Of a stretch of DNA of 58,633 nucleotides, positions 1-8,546 are shown piece after piece. Below the pieces are notes generated by a model, which worked only from the letters and a program-made list of their open reading frames with translations, searched no databases and was not told where the DNA came from. The stretch is from an uncultured Allomuricauda sp. (lineage in GTDB: Bacteria > Bacteroidota > Bacteroidia > Flavobacteriales > Flavobacteriaceae): contig NZ_CAMYIC010000008.1 in NCBI RefSeq assembly GCF_947258355.1, positions 1 through 58,633 on the forward strand. Reading direction: 5' to 3'. Each line of letters begins with the position of its first letter. The first letter of the stretch is position 1. Both the position numbers and the translations under genes were made by a program.

Positions 1-373
1 TCAATTGAACAAAGAAGGATTCGAGGGGTCAGGAGCCGATTGGTTACCTAGGTACAAAAAGTACATCGAAAAGGATTTTGTAACCGTGGTAGGGCCCCAC
101 AAGATTTATGGTCCGGAACAGAACGATTTGAGTCTTCAATTGCGAAAACAAAAGATTGACAAGATTGTTTTGGCCGGAATGTCCGGAAACCTCTGTGTGG
201 AGTCTCACCTCAGGGAACTTCTTGAAGATGGTTTCGAAGTCGCCGTAGTGGTCGATGCCACAGCTTCGGCAGTAGCACCGGGATACGATGGCAACGTGGC
301 CGCAGAAATCAATTATCGTTTTGTAGCAAGCCATGTGTATACCACAAAGGAGTTTGAACAAACATTGAGATAA
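1..373 (+). CDS. Isochorismatase-family cysteine hydrolase, 3' part only
   Basis: The reading frame is open from the left edge, so the gene begins outside the window and only the C-terminal ~123 residues are seen. The segment GMSGNLCVESHLRELLEDGF carries the nucleophilic cysteine followed by the helix typical of isochorismatase-like (nicotinamidase/cysteine hydrolase) alpha/beta folds, and the next strand VAVVVDATASA is also typical. Family members hydrolyse amide or vinyl-ether bonds in small molecules; the substrate cannot be told from this part. An intrinsic terminator follows at once. The first TTG in frame is very probably internal, not the start. Confidence 0.85.
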   Translation, partial: QLNKEGFEGSGADWLPRYKKYIEKDFVTVVGPHKIYGPEQNDLSLQLRKQKIDKIVLAGMSGNLCVESHLRELLEDGFEVAVVVDATASAVAPGYDGNVAAEINYRFVASHVYTTKEFEQTLR

Positions 374-398
374 CAACCCACGTTTGTCCAGTGTTTAG

Positions 399-437
399 AC
401 CAATAGCAGACCTCACAAGGCTGCTATTGGTTTTTTT
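399..437 (+). terminator. Intrinsic terminator of the isochorismatase-family gene
   Basis: An 11-bp perfect stem (ACCAATAGCAG pairing with CTGCTATTGGT) with an 11-nt loop is followed by a run of seven T. It lies 26 nt after the stop codon of the hydrolase. Confidence 0.85.
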
Positions 438-577
438 AGATTATTCTCAAAAGTTTCTTGACTTTAACTACCTGTTAGCAATGTACCTTGATGTACGAGC
501 GGATGATTACAAGGGTAATGAAAAACATATATAAATTGTATCGTTACGGAGTCAATGAGCCAAAAATCAAGGCATCT

Positions 578-620
578 TAATCTAGGTCAATTTTTTTCCT
601 ATTGACTATCCAGAACTTTG
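578..620 (+). promoter_or_regulatory. CRP/FNR-type operator and -7 box before the azoreductase remnant
   Basis: The palindrome at 578-589 reads TAATCTAGGTCA, on the other strand TGACCTAGATTA, one base off TGA-N6-TCA. A -7-like box GAACTTTG lies at 613-620. Their centres are 33 bp apart, the spacing seen at most other copies in the window. The box matches TAnnTTTG at all but its first base. Confidence 0.55.
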
Positions 621-643
621 CACCATAATCAAATTAATATGTT

Positions 644-899
644 ATGAACAAAGTTTTAATCATCAACGCAAGTGTAAGAAAGGAAAGGTCACAGAGCAGA
701 AAGCTAACACAACTATTTCAAGAAAATTGGAAAAGGAAAAACCTGAATGATCGTTTCACGCATCGAGAAGTTGGACTAGAGGCAAATGAAGAGTGGAGAG
801 TGGATTGCAAGCGCATTTGTCAAACCAAGTGATAGAACGACAGAAAACCAGTTGGGCGTTTCGCTTAGCGATAATTCCAATACAAACATCCTAAATTGA
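644..899 (+). pseudogene. FMN-dependent NADH-azoreductase remnant, frameshifted and truncated
   Basis: The first ~45 codons encode a flavodoxin-fold start (MNKVLIINASVRKERSQSRK), as in AzoR-type azoreductases, where the loop after strand 1 binds FMN. The frame then runs into noise and stops at 830-832. In the +1 frame from about 786 the sequence resumes as WIASAFVKPSDRTTENQ followed by LGVSLSD, which matches the next block of Bacteroidota azoreductases (typically W-I-A-A-A-F-V-K-P). That frame ends at 897-899, and nothing of the remaining ~140 residues follows. So there is at least one frameshift near 775-790 plus loss of the C-terminal two thirds. The promoter region looks intact. A functional 62-residue peptide is unlikely. 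Confidence 0.75.
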
Positions 900-1388
900 A
901 TTATTAGCCATTAACAATACTTTAAAATGATGTGATAAACATATCAAGCATACCAATAAAAGGAAAAAAATTTCCAATGCCTCCAACTCGTATAGTTTCG
1001 GTATATTTGATATGACGAAAGGAATTCAACCATTAAAGTTCACAAATCGTCAACATAAAATGTGAACTCTTTCAGGATATTGATACACACTGGGCTGATG
1101 AACTCAGGTTCTGAACCCAGTCAGGTCACTTTTTAAAAACCCTTCAAATTTAGATTTGAAGGGTTTTGTTTTTTAGCGACCATCGTAGACAAAAATTAAG
1201 CGTGCGCTTGATGGGTTTTTCATTTTAGAGGTTTACTTACCCCTATTGGTAGGCCCTTTTGACCATTTCCCTTTCCTTTTTACCGAAAACCAGAATCTTG
1301 GTTAATGGAAAATTCCTACATTTAAAAAATTCTAAACAACTTGTCAATTTTACAAACTAACTATTCTTTCTAAATTTCATTACTTTTC
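900..1388. other. Gene-free stretch with an inverted repeat and an orphan terminator
   Basis: I find no convincing gene here on either strand. It contains an 8-bp inverted repeat (AGTTCACA at 1037-1044 and TGTGAACT at 1061-1068, spacer 16), a short palindrome GGTTCTGAACC at about 1108-1118, and a strong hairpin terminator at 1136-1174 with no obvious gene ending before it. Just before the lipoprotein gene are AT-rich -7-like boxes (TAAATTTC at 1371-1378, TACTTTTC at 1381-1388). The stretch may be decayed coding DNA or hold a small transcript. Confidence 0.5.
1136..1174 (+). terminator. Strong orphan intrinsic terminator
   Basis: A 14-bp perfect stem (AAAACCCTTCAAAT with ATTTGAAGGGTTTT) closes a 4-nt loop TTAG and is followed by GTTTTTT. 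The nearest upstream coding remnant ends about 240 bp earlier, so the transcript it ends is unknown. Confidence 0.8.
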
Positions 1389-3194
1389 ATGCACATTAAA
1401 AACACTAACCCCAACAAACTACTCTTATCATTCATTTTTTTGTTATTTCTATCATGCTCAAGTAGTGAAGACCCTGAATCACCTACACCAGAATTACCAA
1501 ACTCTGAAACAAACTGTGAAGGAACCATTTCTTTGACACTCGAGGAAATTGGAAGTAATTATTTAAATCTAAGTTGGACAACAAACGGTGATTACTCAGA
1601 ATTTGATATTGAATACGGAGCAAAGGGATTTGCTATTGGACAGGGTACAAGGATACAAGCGACCACAACTTCAACTGAACTTCAAAACCTAGACCCCAAT
1701 TCTGAGTATGATGTTTATGCAAGAGGAGTTTGTTCAAATAGTAATGGAGATTGGACTAGTCCCGTAACATTTACTACTCAAATTGATGAAAATATTTTTG
1801 AGGGTCACGTAAGCTTGAAAAATCAGGATGAGGTGGACGCATTTGGTGCCATGGAGTATACAAAAGTAAACGGCTCGTTGACCATAACAGGCATTTGGCA
1901 AAACAACTAACCTTACATCACTGATTTAAGTTCACTTAGCACATTACGTGAGGTCACGAATATACTTAGTGTTGAGTTTAATCCTAGTTTGGAGAGCTTA
2001 CATGGTTTAGAGGGCATAGAGGTAGTAGGTATGCTTGATTTGGAATTAAATGAAATACTGACATCCATAGAGCCATTGAATGGAATTCGTCAAATTACTG
2101 GATTTGTCTCTCCTGAGGGTGAAAATCCTGCACAACTTAGGGTTGCCAGCTGCTATAAACTGGTTAGTTTGGAAGGGCTACAAAACATTGTAGAGGTTGA
2201 TAATTTAATTATTGAATCCAATTATGACCTTATTGATTTATCTGGTTTGAGAGGTATTACCAATGTTTCCAAAGATTTTACTGTGAGAAGTAATATTCAG
2301 TTGCAATCACTTAATGGTTTAAGTCAACTCATCAGTGTGGGTGGAAATTTTCAATTGTCCAATTCTGAAATTACATCACTTAATGGACTTGAAGGTTTGG
2401 AAAGCATCGGTGAAAAACTAACGATTGAAGGAAATCATTCCCTGGTTTCAATTTCAGCTCTTAGTAATCTTCAATTCGTAAATGAGTTGTTGATATTATC
2501 AAATCAAAGCATAGCAAGTATTGAAGGTGTCAACTTAGATGCGATTCAAACTCGGTTTGCCTTGGCGAGTAATGGACAGATTGTTGACTTAAGTGGTATT
2601 GCGGGGTCAGGTACTTCTGCAAATATCAATATAACCAATTGTAATGGTCTCACTTCTCTTAATGGTTTGGAAAACTTAGAAGCGGTTGGGGAAATTGTTT
2701 TAAGTCGCAATAGGGTATTGGAAAGTATATCAGCACTTAATACATTAAGAACTATTGAAAACCGATTATACATTGTAGGCCCAAATCAATTGAGTTCACT
2801 AAATGGTTTGGAAAATTTGGAGTCAGTTAACGATATTGAATTAAGGGATAATTACAGTCTGGAAAATATTTCCAGTCTAAACAGCTTAAATACTGTAGGG
2901 AATAATATTACTATAGATAATAACACCAATCTTTTATCACTCGTCGGTTTGGAAAACATAGTTGAGGTTAATGTTCTTACTATAAATAGTAATGATGTAT
3001 TGGAAAATCTGTCAGGCCTGGAAGGCTTAAGAAGTATTCAAGATAGAGTGTTTATAAACAACAACGATATTCTTAATGACTTTTGCGCCCTTGGAGATTT
3101 GTTTACGATTGGCGGGTTCTCTGGAGAGTGGTCCGTTAATGGAAACATACTTAATCCCACCGTTGAAGATATGCAGAATGGTATTTGCAATTAA
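1389..3194 (+). pseudogene. Receptor-L-domain (leucine-rich) lipoprotein with fibronectin III domain, split by an in-frame TAA
   Basis: The first part (173 codons) has a lipoprotein signal (LLFLSCSSSED), then a fibronectin type III domain (roughly residues 40-130, ending WTSPVTFTTQ), then the start of a receptor-L-type repeat (VNGSLTITG). A TAA at 1908-1910 interrupts it. The same frame continues without a break through DLSSLSTLREVTN into ~400 codons of beta-helical leucine-rich repeats of the form LTSLNGLENLEAVG, ending at 3194. No frame change is needed, so a single nonsense substitution, or a sequencing error, explains the split. Intact relatives are surface lipoproteins thought to bind proteins or glycans. 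If translated as it stands, only the lipid-anchored FnIII part would be made. Confidence 0.8.
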
Positions 3195-3221
3195 AATTCA
3201 TAAGTTCAAATAAACAATGAC

Positions 3222-3944
3222 ATGGCAACGAAAAAATACTTCACAATTGGTTTCTTGTTTATGCTTATCACAGGGGGAGCATTAGCACAGGAGCCTATAA
3301 GGATAACTTATACTATTGAACAAAAAGTCAACTTTGACAGTATCAACCAGATTGAAGTGGAAAATATTTTTATGCTGGTCAATGAGGTGATATCAAGTTT
3401 TGAATTCGAACTACTGATCAATGATAGAGGTGAATCCGTTTTTAGAAAAACTGAGCCAATGATCGAGGACTATTCCGAGATTGAACTGTATAGATTGGCC
3501 TTGGGTTTTAGCGCAGGAGATGAAGTATGGTTTATAAAAAAAGGCAACCCTGAAAAGTTGATTTATAAAAACGATATGGATAATGGCCCATTTTTGCTGA
3601 CTTTGGATGAAGATGTAAAATGGGAAATAAGTAAAGAGAAAAAACTTATCGGCAACTACAATGCCATTAAAGCAACGACCACTAGGCAAATGGGCAGTTT
3701 TGTGGAAAAAATCGAAGCATGGTTCACTCCAGCATTACCATACTCTTCTGGTCCTATTGGATACAACGGCCTCCCAGGTGTTATACTTGAATTGAAACGG
3801 GATAAAGTATTTTATAAATTCAAAGAACTCGAAAAAAAATCAGTGACTATTACACCACCAAAAGAATCGAACCTCAAAAGTTTTGATGAATATTACCAAA
3901 TGCTTGAATCCCGTATGGCAGAGATTAAAAGTAGAGATTACTGA
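3222..3944 (+). CDS. GLPGLI family secreted protein
   Basis: A 240-residue protein with a cleavable signal peptide (to ...GGALAQ) and the diagnostic motif YNGLPGVILEL near residue 180, which names the Bacteroidota GLPGLI family. The family's function is unknown; members are exported and often sit beside large TonB-plug-like or carboxypeptidase-regulatory-like outer-membrane proteins, as here. It begins 27 nt after the broken lipoprotein and ends 29 nt before the next gene, so the three were probably one transcript. Confidence 0.85.
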   Translation: MATKKYFTIGFLFMLITGGALAQEPIRITYTIEQKVNFDSINQIEVENIFMLVNEVISSFEFELLINDRGESVFRKTEPMIEDYSEIELYRLALGFSAGDEVWFIKKGNPEKLIYKNDMDNGPFLLTLDEDVKWEISKEKKLIGNYNAIKATTTRQMGSFVEKIEAWFTPALPYSSGPIGYNGLPGVILELKRDKVFYKFKELEKKSVTITPPKESNLKSFDEYYQMLESRMAEIKSRDY

Positions 3945-3973
3945 AAATTTTTTAAAGGAAAGTTCAAAAAACC

Positions 3974-6331
3974 ATGGTGTTCCATTATAAAAACATAATT
4001 GCCTTACCTTTCCTATTGTTCCTGTTCTTTGGCGCTTTTGCACAAGAGGGGACAACAATAGGGGTAGAAGAAAGCCCTTTGCTTGAAAATATACATCTAC
4101 ACCTCAACAAAACCGCTTTTTTCAAAGGAGAACACATATGGTTCAAGGCCTATGTTCAGGATCAAAATAAGCATTTGCCATCTTCGACCACCAGCAATCT
4201 GCATGTTGGTATTTTTACAAAAGAAGGAAAGGCCCTGGTCAATAAAATCTTTTTTGTCAACAATGGGGTCAGCTACGGAGATTTCAAAATTGATTCAACT
4301 TTTGTTGAGGACTCATATATCCTGATGGCATGGACCAACTACATGAAAAACTTTGAGCCTGCCACTCCTTTTCTTCAAAAAATTATGGTGATTGGTAATG
4401 CAAAGGAAACCCCTACAAAAGTCAAAGTGGGCATGACCATTTTGACTCAACCTGAAGGACAGCAAATTATAGCGGACACATACAATAATGTAGGTGTAAT
4501 GGTTTATGATGAAGATTTGCACCCTATTAAAACCGAAGGAATTCAGCTGGTGACAGAAGACGGTACTCAAATCCAGTCAAATATTCAAACAAATGAGTTA
4601 GGGCAAGGTAGGTTTGGCTTCTTTGCCGACCCCACCACATCGTATTTTTTAAAAATCAAAGATGCAAATGGTCTTTGGATTACCAAAAAATTGAAATCCA
4701 ACCCTAAGCAAGATATAGGAATCAGTGTGGACAACACAGCAAAAGATGTTGTCATCATAAGGCCTAAATGGTCAAATCCCAGTTTAACATCTAGCCAGAT
4801 CAAAAAACGTTCAATAGCAATTTTTGACAATACTAATCGGTCGTTCATTTACCGTGATGAGGTTGATATAGACAATGATGTAATTTCGGTAAATCGAAAT
4901 CAAATCCCCAATGGAATCAATACGGCAGTGATTTTGGATGAAGAAATGCGTCCCATCTCACAACGTATGTTCTTCAATAATAAAGCAGTTGGTAAAAAGG
5001 AAAATTCGGTAAGTATAAGCTATTGCCTTACCAAAAATCAAGATTCCCTGCAGATAGACTTGATACTCCCTGAAGGAAAAGATATGGCCAATTTAAGTAT
5101 GTCTGTGCTTCCTTCTGAATCAAGTGCCAACTTCCCCAATAATACCATAAGTTCATCTTTTTTAGTGCAGCCATACCTTAATCAGCAATTTGTTGATGGC
5201 ACCTATTTTTTTGAGGGCAACAAACGCTTAAGGGACTATCAAATGGATACTAGATTACTGATGGAAGGAACTGGAAAGTTCAACGGGTACCTTACGGTGG
5301 ACGATGGCCAAAACAACACCTATGAATTCGAAAACAACATAGCCTTCAACGGTAAGATTTTAGATGCAGACACCAAAAATGAAAAACAGGTTTCCGTTAT
5401 GTCACAATCATTTGGCGCAGTCAATCTTATTGATCTTGCATCAAACAAGCGCTTCAAGGGCAGCCTACCACTATTCGAAGGGGACTCCATACTGATCAGT
5501 GTTCTGGACCAAAAGGGGAAACTCAGAAAACCAAAAGCGGAACTCTATTTTAATGATTACAAAGAGGACACGTTTGATTATACAAAATGGTTAGGGAATA
5601 TGAGCCAAGTTGAACCGGAACCTATTCTTTTAAAAACAGATGAAGACCTGGACCTGACAGATAGGACCATTTCCCTTGACGAAGTTGTGGTTTCTGAAAG
5701 GGCAAAGCAGAACACTAAATTCCAAATAACCACTGAAATAGAAGGAAGAATCATTGATAAAACTGCCTTAAACCAACACACCTCGTTTATAAGCTATATC
5801 CGAAAATTGGGCTTTCAAGTTCGTCCCAATTATGAAGAGGGGGGTATTGGAGTTTATGTTTTTAATTCTCCTGGGGTAGCTCGGGTAACTGTTTTGATTG
5901 AAGGTATGCCGGCCAATCCCGGAGAACTCATATCCATGCCACTTTCATCTATAAAATCAATGGTGTATAATAAGTATGCAATGCCCCACCAGGGACCTTT
6001 TATTGCGCTGTCGTTACGGTATGATTATGATGAATTGTATGGTAAAGAGAAACGGTTTACAAGTATTTTTATACCAAAAGGATTCAGTCGCTCACAACCC
6101 TATTTGACTCCAAATTATCCCGATTATAATTCATTTTTATATAGAAAATATGGCGCTATTTGGTGGGAAAGTCAACTTGAGGTCAATTCAGAAGTGCCAT
6201 ATTCAATCACAGTGCCCCTAAACGACCAGAAAGAGGTAAAGGTTATTGTTGAGGGGATGTCTGCCAACGGCCTTTTGTACCATACTGAACAAATTTGTGG
6301 TCCTTTCGAAAACAAATATTCCTCTAATTAA
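3974..6331 (+). CDS. Large exported MG2/TonB-plug-like protein
   Basis: 785 residues with a signal peptide (to ...GAFAQ). The N-terminal ~130 residues (IHLHLNKTAFFKGEHIWFKA, then LVNKIFFVNNG) look like the macroglobulin MG2-type beta-sandwich found in Bacteroidota surface proteins. The C-terminal ~200 residues, with ISYIRKLGF and GVARVTVLIEG, resemble a TonB-receptor plug domain, but there is no beta-barrel after it. Proteins with this layout are common next to GLPGLI genes and have no established role; a function in outer-membrane assembly or uptake is only a guess. The domain calls rest on pattern, not on a profile search. Confidence 0.6.
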   Translation: MVFHYKNIIALPFLLFLFFGAFAQEGTTIGVEESPLLENIHLHLNKTAFFKGEHIWFKAYVQDQNKHLPSSTTSNLHVGIFTKEGKALVNKIFFVNNGVSYGDFKIDSTFVEDSYILMAWTNYMKNFEPATPFLQKIMVIGNAKETPTKVKVGMTILTQPEGQQIIADTYNNVGVMVYDEDLHPIKTEGIQLVTEDGTQIQSNIQTNELGQGRFGFFADPTTSYFLKIKDANGLWITKKLKSNPKQDIGISVDNTAKDVVIIRPKWSNPSLTSSQIKKRSIAIFDNTNRSFIYRDEVDIDNDVISVNRNQIPNGINTAVILDEEMRPISQRMFFNNKAVGKKENSVSISYCLTKNQDSLQIDLILPEGKDMANLSMSVLPSESSANFPNNTISSSFLVQPYLNQQFVDGTYFFEGNKRLRDYQMDTRLLMEGTGKFNGYLTVDDGQNNTYEFENNIAFNGKILDADTKNEKQVSVMSQSFGAVNLIDLASNKRFKGSLPLFEGDSILISVLDQKGKLRKPKAELYFNDYKEDTFDYTKWLGNMSQVEPEPILLKTDEDLDLTDRTISLDEVVVSERAKQNTKFQITTEIEGRIIDKTALNQHTSFISYIRKLGFQVRPNYEEGGIGVYVFNSPGVARVTVLIEGMPANPGELISMPLSSIKSMVYNKYAMPHQGPFIALSLRYDYDELYGKEKRFTSIFIPKGFSRSQPYLTPNYPDYNSFLYRKYGAIWWESQLEVNSEVPYSITVPLNDQKEVKVIVEGMSANGLLYHTEQICGPFENKYSSN

Positions 6332-6499
6332 TGTAGTACCCGCATTGGGCTTTTCTAGTCCTCATGTGTGTTGCATCAAAATAGTTGATACATTATGGAG
6401 CCTGACAAGCTAAAACCAAAAGTCCCAACAAAATCTAAGTCGGGACCATGTAACATTTTCTGATTTCTGCATCTAAAGGTAAAACTTAAACAAGAAATC

Positions 6500-7357
6500 A
6501 TGAAAAGAACCGTATTATGCCTCGTTTTGCTTACAGTTAGCTTCACCAATGCCCAGGAGCAAGTTTCACCAATCCATGTGGAGGTTACCGGAAAAGGGGA
6601 ACCTCTGTTACTTATCCCCGGTTTTACTGTGCCTGGAGATAGTTGGGAGCCGGTCGTAAAGCATTTGGAAAATGAATTTGAGTGCCATGTGGTCACCTTG
6701 GCAGGTTTTGGCGGGAAAGATGCAATTGATTTCCCATGGTTGCCCAAAATAACATCAGCCTTGCAGAACTATATGGAACAACATCATTTAAAAAATGTAA
6801 CCGTCATCGGACATAGTCTTGGGGGAACCATAGGTTTATGGCTTGCCAGTAGATATGGAAATCCCATAGCCAATCTGGTAATCATAGATGCATTGCCTGC
6901 TACCGGCGCCCTGATGATTCCTGATTTTGACCCGGAAAAACTTTCCTATGACAGTCCTTACAATAATCAGCTGCTGGCTATGGACACCATCCAATTTAAT
7001 CAAATGGCTTCCAATATGGCTAAAGGAATGAGTTTGGACGCCCCAAGTCAACAAAAAATCAAGGACTGGATCATCAAGGCCGACCGTGAGACCTATGTTT
7101 ACGGTTACACGGATTATTTAAAACTGGACATGAGAGATGACCTGAAGAAAATTTCGATTCCCGTCAACATACTTGCTGCGGATAGGCCATATGGCAAGGA
7201 TATGGTAAAGGCCACCTACACAAAACAATATCAAAATTTAACGGACTACAATATATTTATAGCTGAGAATGCTGCACACTTTGTTATGTTTGACCAACCT
7301 GAATGGTTCATGAAAAAAATAAAGCACATCCTTTTAACCGACCCATCGGCCAAATGA
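6500..7357 (+). CDS. Exported alpha/beta hydrolase
   Basis: 285 residues with a signal peptide (to ...SFTNAQ) and the alpha/beta hydrolase fold: LLLIPGFTVPG oxyanion region, nucleophile elbow GHSLGG near residue 104-109, and the catalytic histidine in NAAHFVMFDQPEWF near residue 257. Members act on ester, amide or similar bonds; the substrate is unknown. Its stop codon overlaps the start of an ECF sigma factor by 4 nt (ATGA), so the two are translationally coupled. That is an unusual position for an exported hydrolase and suggests a link to an envelope signal. Confidence 0.85.
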   Translation: MKRTVLCLVLLTVSFTNAQEQVSPIHVEVTGKGEPLLLIPGFTVPGDSWEPVVKHLENEFECHVVTLAGFGGKDAIDFPWLPKITSALQNYMEQHHLKNVTVIGHSLGGTIGLWLASRYGNPIANLVIIDALPATGALMIPDFDPEKLSYDSPYNNQLLAMDTIQFNQMASNMAKGMSLDAPSQQKIKDWIIKADRETYVYGYTDYLKLDMRDDLKKISIPVNILAADRPYGKDMVKATYTKQYQNLTDYNIFIAENAAHFVMFDQPEWFMKKIKHILLTDPSAK

Positions 7358-7848
7358 ACATTGAAAAGGAGTTCACCGAAATATATAACAAACATGCCTC
7401 ACAAGTTTATCGTTTGTGTCTGGGCTATGCCTCTGGCAACGAGGATCTAGCGAAAGAATGGCAGCAACAGACCTTTATCAAAGTGTGGAAGCATAGAAGC
7501 TCCTATAAGGGGTCCGCTGCAATCGGCACCTGGATATATAGAATAGCGGTGAACATTTGTTTGGGAGATCTCAGGAAAGTAAAGAAAAAAGCAGCAGTAG
7601 TTGACTTTATGCCAATAACCGAGGACAGTGAAAATGAGCGCCATGAAAAAGAGGAACAAATCAAAAAAATGTATGAATGTATCCATCAATTGCCCGGAAA
7701 GAACAAGGCGCTGATTTTTATGGAACTTGAGGGGATACCCCAAAATACCATTGGGGATACCTTGGGCATGGCACACGGAGCGGTTAGGACCCGCTTAAGC
7801 AGAATCAGAAAAGTATTATTAAAATGCATCACCAATGAAAAACGATAG
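7354..7848 (+). CDS. RNA polymerase sigma factor, ECF type
   Basis: 164 residues. Region 2 is seen in YNKHASQVYRLCLGYASGNE followed by QQQTFIKVWKHRSSYKG, and region 4 in IPQNTIGDTLGMAHGAVRTR. The longer open frame from 7303 lies wholly inside the hydrolase gene, so the ATG at 7354, overlapping the hydrolase stop as ATGA, is the better start. The usual acidic D-A-E-D motif after region 2.1 is replaced by NEDLAKEWQQQ. The following membrane-protein gene overlaps by 14 nt and may encode its partner or anti-sigma factor. Confidence 0.85.
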   Translation: MNIEKEFTEIYNKHASQVYRLCLGYASGNEDLAKEWQQQTFIKVWKHRSSYKGSAAIGTWIYRIAVNICLGDLRKVKKKAAVVDFMPITEDSENERHEKEEQIKKMYECIHQLPGKNKALIFMELEGIPQNTIGDTLGMAHGAVRTRLSRIRKVLLKCITNEKR

Positions 7849-8383
7849 ATTAAGTCAAATTTGGAACAGCCAAAAGGGACCAGAAAATCTGGAAAGTCCC
7901 GAAGGCATCATAATGAAAGTGGGGCAACAGCGTAGGCGTCAATGGATAAGTATTGCCATAATGGTAATGACCATCGCGGTGATATTTTGGTATGCCGTTT
8001 CATATACGGGCTTTGTCTGGAACGATTTTAGTTTTGGTCTGGTATTGATGATCTCCAGTCTCACCTTTCGGGTCTTATTGGAAATTCTATCCATGTATCG
8101 CAAAGAAAGACACCTGATTACTTTGGATGGCACAGCTTTCCAAGTTTATCTAAAAAGGCATTACAAAATAAGGCAATGGATCAACTATTACATTACGCCC
8201 ATTTGTTTTGGCATCTACTGTTATGGGTTTATTAAATTGCTTCCCTTTTTTGAGAAAGAATTTTCAAAAGGGTTTTATTATTATTTATTGATTTCTGGTT
8301 TTGTTTCCATAGCCTTCATTGCTTGGATCATTGTAAGAAGTATTATAAGGGAACAACGTAATTTAAATGAATTGAAAGCCTAA
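7835..8383 (+). CDS. Membrane protein, possible anti-sigma partner
   Basis: 182 residues with a short hydrophilic N-terminus (~35 residues) followed by four predicted membrane segments (around 38-56, 62-80, 118-138 and 148-168). I do not recognise the family. It overlaps the ECF sigma gene by 14 nt, and a small cytoplasmic head in front of membrane helices is the usual layout of membrane-bound anti-sigma factors, which is the basis for the suggestion. No zinc-binding anti-sigma motif is visible. Confidence 0.55.
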   Translation: MKNDRLSQIWNSQKGPENLESPEGIIMKVGQQRRRQWISIAIMVMTIAVIFWYAVSYTGFVWNDFSFGLVLMISSLTFRVLLEILSMYRKERHLITLDGTAFQVYLKRHYKIRQWINYYITPICFGIYCYGFIKLLPFFEKEFSKGFYYYLLISGFVSIAFIAWIIVRSIIREQRNLNELKA

Positions 8384-8482
8384 AAAAGAAGATTTTGTAA
8401 AAAACAAAAAAGACTTCAACCGGAAGGAGCTTGACAAAAGTTCAAGTAAACCATACCCAAAATTTCAAACCGCTTCGGATAT

Positions 8483-8515
8483 AACCGTTAAGGAACTGCT
8501 TAACGGTTTTTCATT
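8483..8515 (+). terminator. Intrinsic terminator after the hydrolase/sigma operon
   Basis: A 10-bp stem (AACCGTTAAG with CTTAACGGTT) with a 6-nt loop is followed by TTT on the + strand only. It lies about 100 nt after the membrane-protein gene and before the convergent lipoprotein gene. Confidence 0.75.
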
Positions 8516-8546
8516 TTTACTATTACCCTTATAAAGTAGTTGGTTT

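Noticed and set aside
44..376. Minus-strand gene opposite the isochorismatase-family hydrolase
   Set aside because: The encoded sequence has no recognisable fold, whereas the plus strand carries clear family motifs; it is an antisense shadow.
1098..1130. tRNA or tmRNA 3' end, because of the GGTTC-T-GAACC element before a terminator
   Set aside because: No acceptor, D or anticodon arm can be built around it, and GGTTCTGAACC is just a short palindrome.
7303..7353. Longer N-terminus of the ECF sigma factor
   Set aside because: These codons lie entirely inside the hydrolase gene and do not look like sigma region 1; the ATGA overlap gives a better start.
8401..8482. Operator TTGAC-N-TTCAAG near the end of the sigma operon
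   Set aside because: The half-sites are spaced seven rather than six bases, it lies downstream of genes, and no -7 box follows.
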